Below are positions 18,139 through 27,629 of a stretch of DNA of 64,000 bases, one piece after another (position 1 is the stretch's first letter; each line of letters opens with the position of its first letter). Source of the DNA: Aquidulcibacter paucihalophilus. GTDB lineage: Bacteria > Pseudomonadota > Alphaproteobacteria > Caulobacterales > Aquidulcibacteraceae. Position numbers and translations under genes: made by a program. The notes under the pieces were generated by a model. The model worked only from the letters and a program-made list of their open reading frames with translations. It was not told where the DNA came from and did not search any database. The stretch spans positions 45,524 through 109,523 of the forward strand of contig NZ_NCSQ01000084.1 in assembly GCF_002105465.1 (NCBI RefSeq), written 5' to 3'.

Positions 18139-19064
18139 GAGCGAATAAGGGTTCCTGAACCGGAGTCGGTGAAAAGTTCGTTGAGGATGGCGTGAGGCGT
18201 CCGGCCATCTAGGATGACGACCGCCTCCACACCGGATTCAATCGCCGCAATGGCGGTTTCTAATTTAGGGATCATCCCGCCATTCGCAACGCCCGACGCC
18301 ATCAAAGCCCGTGCGTCCGCAATCGTCATCTCAGGGATCAGATTGCCATTGCCATCCTTCACCCCCTCAATATCGGTCAATAACAAGAAGCGCTTAGCAT
18401 GTAGCGCCCCGGCTAAGGCCCCTGCAGCGGTATCGGCATTGATATTGAAGGTCGCACCAGCTGGGTCCACGCCAATAGGGGCAACCACGGGCACATAATC
18501 TTGCTCAGCCTTGATCAAGGTCATGACCAATTGCGCATCGACTTCTTTGGGGTCGCCAACAAAGCCCAGATCAACCACTTGCTCAATCAAGCTTTCGGGA
18601 TCCTTGCGGGTGCGGACGACTTTTTCGACCGTAAACAGGCGCGCGTCCTTGCCCGACAGGCCCACGCCGCGCACATCGGCTTCCCGGCCTGCTTGGGTAA
18701 TCAAATGCGCCAATTGCTTATTGACCGCACCCGACAGCACCATCTCGGCAATTTCCATCGTGGCTGTATCGGTGACGCGCAGGCCGTCGACAAACTCAGA
18801 CTTTACGCCCGCCCGATTGAGCATCGCGCTAATCTGCGGTCCGCCGCCATGGACGACGACGGGATGAATGCCGACCAGCTTCAACAAGACCACATCGGCA
18901 GCAAAGCGTTGGGCGGTCGCCTCATCGCCCATCGCATGGCCACCATATTTGATCACCACCGTCTCGCGGTCATAGCGCTGGATAAAGGGCAGCGCCTCGG
19001 CCAAAGTTTTGGCGGTTGCAAAAGCGGTCTCAGCTTTGCTGGGGGCGGCGGTATCAGCAGTCAT
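18135..19064 (-). CDS. argB: Acetylglutamate kinase
   Basis: ArgB phosphorylates N-acetyl-L-glutamate, the second step of arginine synthesis. The 309-residue amino-acid-kinase fold shows [12 protein letters not shown] near the N-terminus, the VHGGGPQI substrate loop, [10 protein letters not shown] and the ATP-binding [16 protein letters not shown]. An N-terminal extension with a helix ([19 protein letters not shown]) is typical of the arginine-sensitive hexameric enzymes, suggesting feedback inhibition by arginine. It heads the minus-strand run of eight genes down to dapE. Confidence 0.96.
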   Translation of the reverse strand: MTADTAAPSKAETAFATAKTLAEALPFIQRYDRETVVIKYGGHAMGDEATAQRFAADVVLLKLVGIHPVVVHGGGPQISAMLNRAGVKSEFVDGLRVTDTATMEIAEMVLSGAVNKQLAHLITQAGREADVRGVGLSGKDARLFTVEKVVRTRKDPESLIEQVVDLGFVGDPKEVDAQLVMTLIKAEQDYVPVVAPIGVDPAGATFNINADTAAGALAGALHAKRFLLLTDIEGVKDGNGNLIPEMTIADARALMASGVANGGMIPKLETAIAAIESGVEAVVILDGRTPHAILNELFTDSGSGTLIRS

Positions 19065-19303
19065 AGGCGATAGATTCCCAAAGGGCTCACAGGCAGGGTG
19101 ATCGCTTTAGCGGGCTACGCCCTTCACGCCAAGCTGTTTGGGCGCTTTTAGAACGGCTCAAGGCCGCGCTATGCTGACTTTGAACCCGTCCAACCAGTAC
19201 CCTAGCCTGGGCAGTGCCTACAGATGAGTTGTGCCAAGCGATTTGGCATCCATCATGGGTAATGGGGCTCCGGAGAGGCAGCCCAACCCGGTCGCGCATC
19301 CCC

Positions 19304-20170
19304 TCACCGAAACGTCTTCACCTCAAAGCGCCCCGTATGGGTGGCAATCCCGCGCTTCATGCCTTCGCTGACATAGGGCGTAGAGACATTGCCCATGGCA
19401 TCGACCGCAATCAAGCCGCCATCGCCGCCTTGTGTTTCCATATCGGCCAAAGCCCCGGCGCAAGCCGACGCCAAGGTTTGCCCGCCATAGCGGACGCGGG
19501 CTGAGATGTCAGCGGCCACAGCGGCGCGGATGAAATATTCGCCTTGGCCCGTACAAGAAACGGCTACGCGCTCATCAGCCCAGGTCCCTGCCCCAATCAA
19601 AGGCGTATCGCCAACTCGGCCCGGCATTTTGTTGAGGAGCCCGCCGGTTGAGGTCGCCGCCGCCAATCGGCCAGCAATGTCGCGGGCCACAGCGCCAACG
19701 GTGCCATGGGCAAGCTCTCCGGGCTCCACCGGGCGGCGCACGGCAGGGGTGTAATAAGCGGCGGGGTCTTCAATCTCTTCCAACCCCATCTCGCGCGCGA
19801 AAGCCTTTGCCCCAGCGCCAACCAGCAGCACGTGCGGGGTTTCTTCCATCACGGCGCGTGCCACCATAATGGGCGAGCGAAAGCCGACTAAGGCCCCAAC
19901 CGCGCCGGCCCGTCGCAGTGCGCCATCCATCACCGCGGCATCCAATTCATACTCACCCATGCCATTGGCCGAGGCCCCCTTGCCGGCAACATGGAAGCCT
20001 GAATCTTCGAGTTCCCGCACCATGGAAACCACGACATCGAGCGCAGACAAGCCTTCTTCCAGCATATCGGCCCCCCGCCTGAGGACTTCGGCCATATGGG
20101 CCTCTTCCCGATCATAGGTGCGACCACGGGCAGGCCCTGCCCCACCATGAAGTGCCAATGCCCAAGCCAT
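19304..20170 (-). CDS. Isoaspartyl peptidase/L-asparaginase (plant-type, Ntn hydrolase)
   Basis: The 288-residue precursor belongs to the threonine aspartase family that matures by autocleavage. The nucleophile is T157 in AHGTVGAVA, and the sequence before it (about 130-156) is the expected linker. The beta subunit has GDTPLIGAGTWADE and SCTGQGEYFIR. It hydrolyses isoaspartyl dipeptides and asparagine. The open frame extends to 20257, but the ATG at 20170 starts directly at the first beta strand (WALALHGGAG). It is divergent from the quinone oxidoreductase gene, with 128 bases between starts. Confidence 0.92.
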   Translation of the reverse strand: MAWALALHGGAGPARGRTYDREEAHMAEVLRRGADMLEEGLSALDVVVSMVRELEDSGFHVAGKGASANGMGEYELDAAVMDGALRRAGAVGALVGFRSPIMVARAVMEETPHVLLVGAGAKAFAREMGLEEIEDPAAYYTPAVRRPVEPGELAHGTVGAVARDIAGRLAAATSTGGLLNKMPGRVGDTPLIGAGTWADERVAVSCTGQGEYFIRAAVAADISARVRYGGQTLASACAGALADMETQGGDGGLIAVDAMGNVSTPYVSEGMKRGIATHTGRFEVKTFR

Positions 20171-20298
20171 GAAATGCTCCCGATACGCGGGGTGCCCAAA
20201 AGGACACCCAAGAAAAATGAGAAATGAGACATCCTGCTCTAGTGCGAAGCGTAGCACTTCGCTATGCCTTTCAAAACAGATTGCTCAGGAGACACATC

Positions 20299-21294
20299 AT
20301 GAAGGCGCTTTTGTCCCATTCACCCGGCATGCCCGAGACCCTTAGCTTATCGGAATTGCCTGAGCCCGTCGCAGGCAAAGGCGATGTGATTCTCGATGTG
20401 AAAGCCGTTGGCATCAATTATCCCGACGTCTTGATCATTCAGGACAAGTATCAGTTTAAGCCAGAGCGTCCATTTGCGCCGGGGGGCGAAGTATCGGGCG
20501 TTGTCTCCGCTGTTGGCGAAGGCGTCACCCACCTCAAAGTCGGTGACCGCGTGATTGGGTCCACCGGTTGGGGCGGTTTGGCGGAAAAGATCGCTTTGCC
20601 TGCTGCGCGCTGCATCCCTATCCCCGACAGCATGCCGTTTGATGAGGCAGCGGCCTTCATCATGACCTATGGCACCAGCCATTATGGCTTGAAAGATCGC
20701 GGGCAGTTGAAGGCGGGCGAAACTTTGCTGGTGCTGGGCGCGGCTGGTGGGGTTGGTCTTGCAGCTGTTGAACTGGGTAAAGCCATGGGTGCCAAAGTCA
20801 TTGCCGCCTGCTCAACCCAAGAAAAAGTCGACGTCTGCTTGGCCCATGGCGCAGATGAGGGCCTTGTCTACCCAACAGGCGAATTTGATGCCGAAGGCAA
20901 AAAGGCCTTGGCAGACTTGTTCAAAAAAGCCTGCGGCCCCAATGGCGCTGATGTGATCTATGATGGCGTGGGTGGTGCTTATGCCGAGGCCAGCTTGCGC
21001 GCCATTGGGTGGGAAGGCCGCTTCTTGGTTATTGGCTTCCCTGCGGGCATTCCAGCCATTCCCCTCAATCTGACGCTGTTGAAGTCCTGCCAGATTGTGG
21101 GCGTCTTTTGGGGCGCATTCACAGCGCGCAACCCAAAAGCCAATCAGGAAAACATCGCCGAACTAATGGCTTTATATGCAGCGGGAAAAATCAAACCCCA
21201 TGTCTCTGCACATTTTCCATTGGAAAAGGGCGCTGAGGCGATCCGTCATCTGATGGACCGCAAGGCTACTGGAAAAGTTGTTGTGACATTATGA
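20299..21294 (+). CDS. Zinc-free MDR-family NADPH:quinone oxidoreductase
   Basis: This 331-residue medium-chain reductase has the quinone oxidoreductase fold. The N-terminal GroES-like domain has GINYPDVLIIQDKYQ, and the Rossmann motif LGAAGGVGLAAVELGKAMGA lies at about 148-167. It lacks the catalytic-zinc Cys/His set of alcohol dehydrogenases. AGGAG at 20287-20291 fixes the ATG at 20299. Its stop overlaps the start of the monooxygenase-like gene by four bases (ATGA), so the two form an operon that probably includes the SDR and EamA genes. Confidence 0.88.
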   Translation: MKALLSHSPGMPETLSLSELPEPVAGKGDVILDVKAVGINYPDVLIIQDKYQFKPERPFAPGGEVSGVVSAVGEGVTHLKVGDRVIGSTGWGGLAEKIALPAARCIPIPDSMPFDEAAAFIMTYGTSHYGLKDRGQLKAGETLLVLGAAGGVGLAAVELGKAMGAKVIAACSTQEKVDVCLAHGADEGLVYPTGEFDAEGKKALADLFKKACGPNGADVIYDGVGGAYAEASLRAIGWEGRFLVIGFPAGIPAIPLNLTLLKSCQIVGVFWGAFTARNPKANQENIAELMALYAAGKIKPHVSAHFPLEKGAEAIRHLMDRKATGKVVVTL

Positions 21295-21614
21295 CCGAAG
21301 CCAAGCCTCCCGGTGCTGTGATTGTGGCCGGGACCTTTCGGGCAAGGCGGGGTGTTACCTTGCCCGTCTTGGCAGCGATGGCAGCGATGTCGACAGCATC
21401 TCGAGCAGAAGAAGGCTGCGATCTCTATACTTATGCTGTGGATGCTTTTGACCCGATGACCATCCGGGTCTTTGAGATCTGGGCAGATATGGCCTCGTTC
21501 AAGCGTCACCGCGAGGCCAATCATACCAAGATTTGGCGCAGTAAATGGAATGATCTTGGCCTAGGTGACGCCAATCTGACTTCATTCGAAGTCGACAATA
21601 AAGCTGCGCTTTAG
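21291..21614 (+). CDS. Antibiotic-biosynthesis-monooxygenase-like (ABM) protein
   Basis: The 107-residue protein has the ABM/YgiN ferredoxin-like fold pattern: an N-terminal strand (VIVAGTFRARRG), a central EEGCDLYTYAVDAFD and the signature FEIWADMASFKRHREANHT. YgiN-type members are quinol monooxygenases, which fits the partner quinone oxidoreductase whose stop codon it overlaps by four bases. A quinone/quinol cycle between the two is my inference. Confidence 0.82.
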   Translation: MTEAKPPGAVIVAGTFRARRGVTLPVLAAMAAMSTASRAEEGCDLYTYAVDAFDPMTIRVFEIWADMASFKRHREANHTKIWRSKWNDLGLGDANLTSFEVDNKAAL

Positions 21615-21644
21615 ACGCGGCGACACTACTCAGGGAGCAAAACC

Positions 21645-22499
21645 ATGGTTGGACGCGTGAAACACAAGGTTATTGTCGTAACTGGGGCTGCCAGTGGCAT
21701 CGGCCTTGGGACGGTCGAACGCCTGATTGAAGAAGACGCTTTTGTTTTGGCCGCCGACATCCAAGATGAAAAAGGGGCCAATCTGGAAAGCCGCTTCAAG
21801 GACCGTCTGATTTATCGCCATTGCGACGTCACCGATGAAGCCCAAGTCAAAGCCATTCTGGATGATGCGGCAAGCCATTTCGGCGGGCTCGATGGCCTAT
21901 TCAATAATGCAGGCTCTGCGGGTATTATGAGCCCGTTGGAAGAGGTCGAGTCCAAAGATTGGAAAGCAATTTTTGACGTGCTGGTGACTTCGGTTTTTTA
22001 TGGCACCAAGCATGCGGTGCCGCATCTGGCCAAGCGCGGTGGTGGCTCGATCGTCAACACCGCCTCGATCGCAGGGCTTGAAGCTGGGTGGGGTCCAATT
22101 GCCTATTCCACGGCCAAAGCCGCCGTGATCCATTTCAGCAAAGTGGCTGCTGCCCAATTGTGTGCGAAACATATCCGGGTCAACGCAATTTGCCCGGGCC
22201 TGATTGCGACCTCCATCTTTGGCACGGCCTTAGGCTTACCACGCGAACAAGCCGATCAACTTGCCGCCCTCATCGCCCATCAGGGCGGGGCAGCCCAACC
22301 CATTGGTCGGGCAGGGCAGCCTAAGGATATTGCCGAAGCGGTCTTATTGCTCATGAGTGACGCCGGCAGCTTCATGACGGGCACGCATCTGGTCGTCGAT
22401 GGCGGGATCACGGTGGGTCCACGCCATGCGTGGGACCCTGCCGCCCCCTCCCCCATGGCTTCCATTTTTGGCGATGCCGTGCCGTCACCCCAAAGCTAG
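21645..22499 (+). CDS. Short-chain dehydrogenase/reductase
   Basis: This classical SDR of 284 residues has the cofactor motif TGAASGIG (13-20), NNAG (87-90) and the catalytic S141, Y154 and K158 (AYSTAKAA). D38 after the second strand suggests NAD(H) preference. CAGGGAGC lies ten or so bases before the ATG at 21645. The extended C-terminus after VVDGGITVG is longer than usual. It lies in the same-strand run with the quinone oxidoreductase and the EamA transporter; the substrate is unknown. Confidence 0.9.
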   Translation: MVGRVKHKVIVVTGAASGIGLGTVERLIEEDAFVLAADIQDEKGANLESRFKDRLIYRHCDVTDEAQVKAILDDAASHFGGLDGLFNNAGSAGIMSPLEEVESKDWKAIFDVLVTSVFYGTKHAVPHLAKRGGGSIVNTASIAGLEAGWGPIAYSTAKAAVIHFSKVAAAQLCAKHIRVNAICPGLIATSIFGTALGLPREQADQLAALIAHQGGAAQPIGRAGQPKDIAEAVLLLMSDAGSFMTGTHLVVDGGITVGPRHAWDPAAPSPMASIFGDAVPSPQS

Positions 22500-22511
22500 A
22501 TTCGGGCTTTC

Positions 22512-23444
22512 ATGGATCCGTTCACAAGCCCTGCACAAAAGAAATTGCCGCTGTCGCCCAATAGCCTTGGTGCGCTGTGGATGTTGGGATCTGCGGCAGG
22601 TTTTTTGGTGATGGCGGTGCTGGCCAAGGGCTTGGGTTCAACCACCAGCGTTGCCATGCTGATCTTCTGGCGCTCGCTTGCGGGGGTCGTTGCGGTTCTA
22701 CCCTTTGCTTTGATGGCGGGGCCGAAAGTGTGGAAGACATCAAGGCCCGGAAAGCTACTCTTGCGATCCAGCTATGGCACGATTGGCTTTTTTGCGGGCT
22801 TTTACGCGCTGGTGCATCTGCCTTTAGCCCAAAGCCAGGCTTTAAGCTTTTCGCGCACCCTGTTCATGACCATCTTAGCTGTCGTGATCTTGAAGGAAAA
22901 AGTCGCATGGCGGCGCTGGACAGCGGTCGGCATCGGCTTTGTCGGAATCTTGATGATGACCAAGCCTGATTTTTCGGCCCATGCAACCACAATTGATCCT
23001 GCAACGATGGCTGCTTTGGTCTCGGCACTGGCCTTTGCCTTTGCCCTTGTGACGGTCAAAGACCTGACCAAGGATCATTCGTCTTTGACCTTGGTGGTCT
23101 ATGGCAATGTGTTCACGACTTTAGCGGGGCTGCCCTTCTTGATCCTCGATCCGGTTTTGCCAGATTTTGAGACCATGGGCCTTTTGATCGCCATGGGCTT
23201 TGCGGGCGTTGCCGCCCAGTCCTGTTATGTGCGCGCCTTATCCACCGGCGAGGCCTCTTTGATGGGCTTGATTGATTATATTCGCCTGCCCCTCGTGGCG
23301 GGCGCAGGCGTTATTTTCTTTCACGAAATCCCGGACACTTTAGCCATGGTGGGGGCCGCAATTGTGATCATCTCCACCATCTATATCACCTTGCGCGACG
23401 GCCAGACCAAGACGGCTAAGCCGCTTGGGCCCCCACCAGCCTAG
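22512..23444 (+). CDS. EamA/DMT-superfamily transporter
   Basis: The 310-residue integral membrane protein has ten predicted hydrophobic helices arranged as two EamA repeats (about 20-150 and 170-300), for example LGALWMLGSAAGFLVMAVLA and GMVGAAI-like segments near the end. DMT transporters export metabolites or amino acids; the substrate cannot be read from sequence. Its last 29 bases overlap the convergent lysoplasmalogenase gene. Confidence 0.88.
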   Translation: MDPFTSPAQKKLPLSPNSLGALWMLGSAAGFLVMAVLAKGLGSTTSVAMLIFWRSLAGVVAVLPFALMAGPKVWKTSRPGKLLLRSSYGTIGFFAGFYALVHLPLAQSQALSFSRTLFMTILAVVILKEKVAWRRWTAVGIGFVGILMMTKPDFSAHATTIDPATMAALVSALAFAFALVTVKDLTKDHSSLTLVVYGNVFTTLAGLPFLILDPVLPDFETMGLLIAMGFAGVAAQSCYVRALSTGEASLMGLIDYIRLPLVAGAGVIFFHEIPDTLAMVGAAIVIISTIYITLRDGQTKTAKPLGPPPA

Positions 23445-24120
23445 CACCCCATTCGTTTAGGATGCCCAGCGTGATCAGCGCTTGGCCGCCATAATAAAGC
23501 GTCCAGACTGCAGGGCTGGTCAGGCTGTGCCAGGGCGAGCCTGGCTTAAGGGCAAACAGTTCGACGCCCAAAATCATGTCTGAGGTCGCAAAGGCCACCA
23601 CACCAATCATGGCATAGGTCAGATAGGGGCTCTCCGGCAAAGCAAGCGCAGAAAAGCACATGCCCAGAATGATGACAAAATAGCAGCTCAACGGAGCCTT
23701 CATCGGCCCCAAATGCCGCCAGAGGATACCAAATAGCAGACCGGCGCTGGTTGCCAGCAGGGCAAGGGCTAGGGCGATCTGCCACGTCCCAACGCCATGT
23801 TGAAACGCGCCAAACTCAAAAAACAGCGGGATATAGCAGCCGTGCGCGATGGCAAAGGCGGCCACGCCCGCCATAAAGCGCTTCTCTCCCGGCCCAGCCA
23901 GCAATAAATCGCCGATCGCACTGGCCGCCAGGGCATAGAGGAGAAAACTTGGGCCTTGTGCTTGCCAGACGACGAGGGCAAGACCTGCCACTGCCGCGGT
24001 TTTCATGGCACTGCGCAACGGATTGGGTGCTTGTTTGTTGAAGATAAGGCCATAAAGGACCGCTGCCGCAGCCGATACCATCCATAGCCAAACCATGGGC
24101 TCAGCGAAATTAATCAGCAT
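23416..24120 (-). CDS. Lysoplasmalogenase, YhhN (TMEM86) family
   Basis: This 234-residue membrane protein has about eight hydrophobic helices. The YhhN-family conserved acidic/basic positions are seen in SAIGDLLLAGPGEKRFMAGVAAFAIAH (first part) and ATSDMILGVELF. Members hydrolyse the vinyl-ether bond of lysoplasmalogens; bacterial roles are unclear. It starts three bases after the stop of the SDR gene on the same strand, so they are probably co-transcribed. Confidence 0.85.
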   Translation of the reverse strand: MLINFAEPMVWLWMVSAAAAVLYGLIFNKQAPNPLRSAMKTAAVAGLALVVWQAQGPSFLLYALAASAIGDLLLAGPGEKRFMAGVAAFAIAHGCYIPLFFEFGAFQHGVGTWQIALALALLATSAGLLFGILWRHLGPMKAPLSCYFVIILGMCFSALALPESPYLTYAMIGVVAFATSDMILGVELFALKPGSPWHSLTSPAVWTLYYGGQALITLGILNEWGARLVGAQAA

Positions 24121-24123
24121 GCC

Positions 24124-24876
24124 TTAGCCCCCAACGCGTAAGGACAGGCCACCATCGACGCAAAGGCCTTGGCCTGTGATAAAGCCTGCATCGTCGCTGG
24201 CCAAAAAGAGGGCGACTTTGGCGATATCGTCTGGTTCGCCCAAGCGGCGCAGCACCGCCTTATTGGCCCAGGTGTCGGCAATCTCTGGCCGTTGGTCCCA
24301 TAGGCCTTGGGTCATGCCGGTGCGGATGGCACCGGGCAACAACCAATTGGCGGTGACTTGATATTTGCCCAGCTCAATGGCCAACGCACGCGTAAAACCT
24401 TGCACGCCGGACTTTGAGGCGGAATAAGCCGCCAATCCCATCCCGCTGCCTTCGGCCATGACTGAGGCTGTATTGATGATTCGTCCCGCAGCACTGGCTT
24501 TCAGATCTGGGATCGCTGCACGTGTGAGGCGGAACATGGCCCGCAAGTTCACGTCAAGGGTTTGGTCCCAATCTTCATCACTGGTCCGTTCCACCAGACT
24601 ATTGGTCGCGATGCCCGCATTATTGAACAGGATATCGACCCCGCCCAAATGGCTGCGCGCTGCCGCCAAGATTTGGTCTGGTGCATCCAAATCGGTAACC
24701 GACTGGCCGTGGGTTTTTATGCCCGACCCTGCAAAGGCTTGAACCAGTTTCTCACCGGGCAGATCAACCGCAAGCACCACGGCCCCTTCGCGCGCGAAGA
24801 GATGAGCGGTAGCCAGCCCAATGCCCGAAGCGGCCCCGGTGATAATGGCGCGACGGCCAGCCAAGCGTTTGGTCAA
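24124..24876 (-). CDS. Short-chain dehydrogenase/reductase (TTG start)
   Basis: A classical SDR of 250 residues from the TTG at 24876: TGAASGIG (13-20), the NNAG motif, S138, Y151 and K155 (YSASKSGVQG). GAGGGGAT lies six bases before the TTG, and the longer open frame up to 25038 runs through a GC-rich structured region that is not protein-like, so the TTG start is preferred. D38 indicates NAD(H). It is followed at three bases by the lysoplasmalogenase gene; the substrate is unknown. Confidence 0.86.
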   Translation of the reverse strand: MTKRLAGRRAIITGAASGIGLATAHLFAREGAVVLAVDLPGEKLVQAFAGSGIKTHGQSVTDLDAPDQILAAARSHLGGVDILFNNAGIATNSLVERTSDEDWDQTLDVNLRAMFRLTRAAIPDLKASAAGRIINTASVMAEGSGMGLAAYSASKSGVQGFTRALAIELGKYQVTANWLLPGAIRTGMTQGLWDQRPEIADTWANKAVLRRLGEPDDIAKVALFLASDDAGFITGQGLCVDGGLSLRVGG

Positions 24877-25198
24877 AAAATATCCCCTCTTTGCGTTTGC
24901 AAAGAAGGGATAGTGGATTAGGGCGCAGTGTCGATGGAAAAAAACTTGTGTGTCGGTTGAACTGCAGTCCGCAGACCCTGGAGGGGGGCTGGGGGGGCTG
25001 TTGGGAAACCAGAACCTGCGAGATGTTCTGCTGTCCAACCGACACTGTCCTTATCGACCCCGCTTGTGGCGCGATCTGGGTGCAAATGCGGCGGAATGGG
25101 GGCATTGCATTAATTATTTGTCATTTAACATCACCAAAGCATGAAGATGGTTTCTACTTGGTGTTTTACTTCGCTTCAAATGCGCCTAGATAAAGGCC
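24877..25198. other. Intergenic region with a 96-base stem-loop element
   Basis: No gene is seen in these 322 bases between two divergent genes. At 24950-25045 a perfect 10-base inverted repeat (GTGTCGGTTG and its complement) encloses a G-rich centre. The pairing continues imperfectly inward (CTGCAG against CTGCTG, CGCAG against CTGCG), and a TGG-GAAA-CCA hairpin lies in the middle. The G-run of seven at about 24992 is notable. It could be a small structured RNA or a degenerate miniature transposon; it lacks the conserved loop of 4.5S RNA. Confidence 0.45.
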
Positions 25199-26032
25199 AT
25201 GAAATTCGCAAAAATGAACGGCCTCGGCAATGAAATCGCTGTCCTAGACGCGCGAGAGCGTCCTGTGACGCTCAATGCCAGCGCGGTCGAAGCCTTGGCA
25301 TCGGCTGGAAAAGGCATTGGCTTTGACCAATTGATGCTGCTGCTGCCGCCAAAAAACCCTATGGCCGATGTCTATACCGAAATCTGGAATGCCGATGGGT
25401 CGAAAGTGGCCGCTTGTGGCAATGGCTCGCGCTGTGTGGCTTGGTATGTGATGCGCGAGATGAACCGCGAGAATGTGGTCATTGAAACCGAAGCAGGCCT
25501 TTTGGGGGCGGTCAGTGTCGGGCAAAACCGGATCAGTGTAGATATGGGCGAGCCGATTTTGGATTGGGAGTTGATCCCCATGGCAGAGCGGATGGATACC
25601 ATCCGGATTGAACTGCAAGTCGGCCCGATTGATGACCCGATCCTGCATGGGCCTGGTGTGGTCAGCATGGGTAATCCCCATTGCGTCTTCTTTGTTCAAG
25701 ATGCCGAACTCGCCCCCGTGGAAGCAGTCGGGCCCATGATTGAATATCACCCCCTTTTCCCTGAGCGCACCAATGTCGGCTTTGCAGAAATTGTCGCCCG
25801 CGATCATATCCGTTTGCGGGTTTGGGAGCGGGGTGCGGGCTTAACGAAAGCCTGTGGCACGGGGGCCTGTGCGGCTTTGGTCGCAGCCGTTCGCCGCCGC
25901 CTATGTGACCGGGTCGCTAAGGTCCAGGTCGACGGCGGCATGCTGGAGATCGAATGGCGAGAAAGCGATAATCACGTCATTATGACCGGTGCCGTCGCCC
26001 TCGAAACCGAAGGCACAATACGGGGAAACTAG
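25199..26032 (+). CDS. dapF: Diaminopimelate epimerase
   Basis: DapF interconverts LL- and meso-diaminopimelate, giving the precursor for peptidoglycan and lysine. The 277-residue protein has the two catalytic cysteines, C73 in AACGNGSRC and C219 in KACGTGAC, each in the expected half of the pseudo-symmetric fold. The N-terminus FAKMNGLGNE is the family signature with Leu in place of the usual His. Length is normal. It is followed by purA on the same strand. Confidence 0.96.
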   Translation: MKFAKMNGLGNEIAVLDARERPVTLNASAVEALASAGKGIGFDQLMLLLPPKNPMADVYTEIWNADGSKVAACGNGSRCVAWYVMREMNRENVVIETEAGLLGAVSVGQNRISVDMGEPILDWELIPMAERMDTIRIELQVGPIDDPILHGPGVVSMGNPHCVFFVQDAELAPVEAVGPMIEYHPLFPERTNVGFAEIVARDHIRLRVWERGAGLTKACGTGACAALVAAVRRRLCDRVAKVQVDGGMLEIEWRESDNHVIMTGAVALETEGTIRGN

Positions 26033-26108
26033 GCAGATCGCAGCCTGATAGCTTGACGTGTTCGCCGTCAGACCCCAAGCACCCCGCGCAAGCAGGGAGT
26101 TTAGACTC

Positions 26109-27398
26109 ATGGCGAATGTGGTGGTTGTCGGGGCCCAATGGGGCGACGAAGGCAAAGGCAAGATTGTGGATTGGTTGAGCGATCGTGCCGATGTGGTCAC
26201 GCGCTTCCAAGGCGGCCATAATGCCGGCCATACATTGGTTGTGGGAGAAAAGGTCTATAAGCTCTCGCTCCTGCCTTCGGGCGTGGTGCAAGGCAAATTG
26301 TCCGTGATTGGCAATGGCGTGGTGGTCGACCCGCATGCGCTTCTCGATGAAATTAAGCGGGTTAGCGACCAAGGTGTGATGATTGATCCCTCAATCCTCG
26401 TGCTTGCGGATAATGCGACCTTGATCTTGGCCTTACACCGCGATTTGGATGGCGCGCGCGAAGCCCAAGCAGGTGCGGGTAAGATTGGCACAACGGGTCG
26501 GGGCATTGGTCCCGCCTATGAAGATAAGGTTGGCCGCCGTGCCATTCGCGTCGCCGATCTGGCTGACCCCGATGCGCTGGACGCCAAGATCGACCGCTTG
26601 CTTGCCCATCACACCGCCTTGCGCAAAGGGCTCGACCTGCCTGAGCTCGATGGCGCGGCGATCAAAGCCGAGCTTATCGGCCTTGCACCCAAGATTTTGC
26701 CCTATGCACAACCCGTATGGAAGGTGCTGGAAGAAGCCCGCCGTCGTGGCCGCCGCATCCTGTTTGAAGGCGCGCAAGGCACACTGCTCGACATTGACCA
26801 CGGCACCTATCCCTATGTGACCTCGTCCAACACGGTTTCAGGCCAAGCTTCTGCCGGTACAGGCATGGGCCCCAATTCCTTGGGCTATGTGCTGGGTATC
26901 TGCAAAGCCTATACAACCCGCGTCGGCGAAGGCCCCTTCCCCACCGAATTGTTCGACGACATCGGCAAACGTATCGGCGAGCGCGGGCATGAGTTTGGCA
27001 CCGTAACAGGCCGGCCACGTCGCTGCGGTTGGTTTGACGCGGTGTTGGTACGTCAGGCTGCCATCGTCGGCGGTATCAGTGGCCTTGCCCTCACCAAACT
27101 CGATGTGCTTGACGGGTTTGAGCAACTCAAAGTTTGCGTCGGTTATCGGATTGGCGACCGCGCCTTGGATTGGTTCCCCGCGGGCCTGAAAGATCAAGCC
27201 AGCGTGGAACCTATCTTTGAGTATTTCGACGGGTGGCAGGAAACCACACGCGGTGCGCGTTCTTGGAAAGACCTGCCTGCAAACGCCATCAAATACGTGC
27301 GCCGAATCGAAGAATTGGTGACCCGCCCCGTCGCCCTTCTCTCCACCAGCCCCGAGCGGGACGACACAATCTTGGTGCGCGATCCATTTGAGGGGTAA
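26109..27398 (+). CDS. purA: Adenylosuccinate synthetase
   Basis: PurA makes adenylosuccinate from IMP, aspartate and GTP, the first committed step to AMP. The 429-residue protein starts with [15 protein letters not shown], followed by [10 protein letters not shown]. The GTP-binding and IMP-binding signatures are present ([36 protein letters not shown]), as is the C-terminal region with [10 protein letters not shown]. The ATG at 26109 is chosen over 26058 because the extension is not conserved and GGGAG precedes it. The next small gene follows by six bases. Confidence 0.97.
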   Translation: MANVVVVGAQWGDEGKGKIVDWLSDRADVVTRFQGGHNAGHTLVVGEKVYKLSLLPSGVVQGKLSVIGNGVVVDPHALLDEIKRVSDQGVMIDPSILVLADNATLILALHRDLDGAREAQAGAGKIGTTGRGIGPAYEDKVGRRAIRVADLADPDALDAKIDRLLAHHTALRKGLDLPELDGAAIKAELIGLAPKILPYAQPVWKVLEEARRRGRRILFEGAQGTLLDIDHGTYPYVTSSNTVSGQASAGTGMGPNSLGYVLGICKAYTTRVGEGPFPTELFDDIGKRIGERGHEFGTVTGRPRRCGWFDAVLVRQAAIVGGISGLALTKLDVLDGFEQLKVCVGYRIGDRALDWFPAGLKDQASVEPIFEYFDGWQETTRGARSWKDLPANAIKYVRRIEELVTRPVALLSTSPERDDTILVRDPFEG

Positions 27399-27404
27399 GC
27401 GCTA

Positions 27405-27626
27405 ATGGAGCAAAAGCCACCGTCCACAGGCGCTGAAAACCCACCCAATCCTAGCTGGGATGATGAAGACGCCGATGATGCCCCGCGTGAGCTGACGCCG
27501 GAGGAACAAGCGCTGCATCAGGAAAATATGGCCAAGCTTGGCCGGGCCATGCGGGCCTATCTGATTTTGAAGATTGGCCTATCCGCGCTTCTGATTGCGG
27601 TCGTTATCAAGTTTTTTGGCCGCTAG
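27405..27626 (+). CDS. Small unknown membrane protein
   Basis: I do not recognise this 73-residue protein. An acidic, Pro-rich N-terminal half (WDDEDADDAPRELTPEEQAL) precedes a single C-terminal membrane helix (AYLILKIGLSALLIAVVIKF) and a short basic end. Its start is six bases after purA, so it is probably co-transcribed with it. The orientation by charge suggests a cytoplasmic N-terminus. It ends three bases before the convergent CpcT/CpeT-like gene. Confidence 0.6.
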   Translation: MEQKPPSTGAENPPNPSWDDEDADDAPRELTPEEQALHQENMAKLGRAMRAYLILKIGLSALLIAVVIKFFGR

Positions 27627-27629
27627 GCT

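Noticed and set aside
24950..25045. Small SRP (4.5S) RNA
   Set aside because: Length and hairpin shape fit, but neither strand has the conserved GUCAGG...GGAAGCAGCC apical region, so I did not call it.
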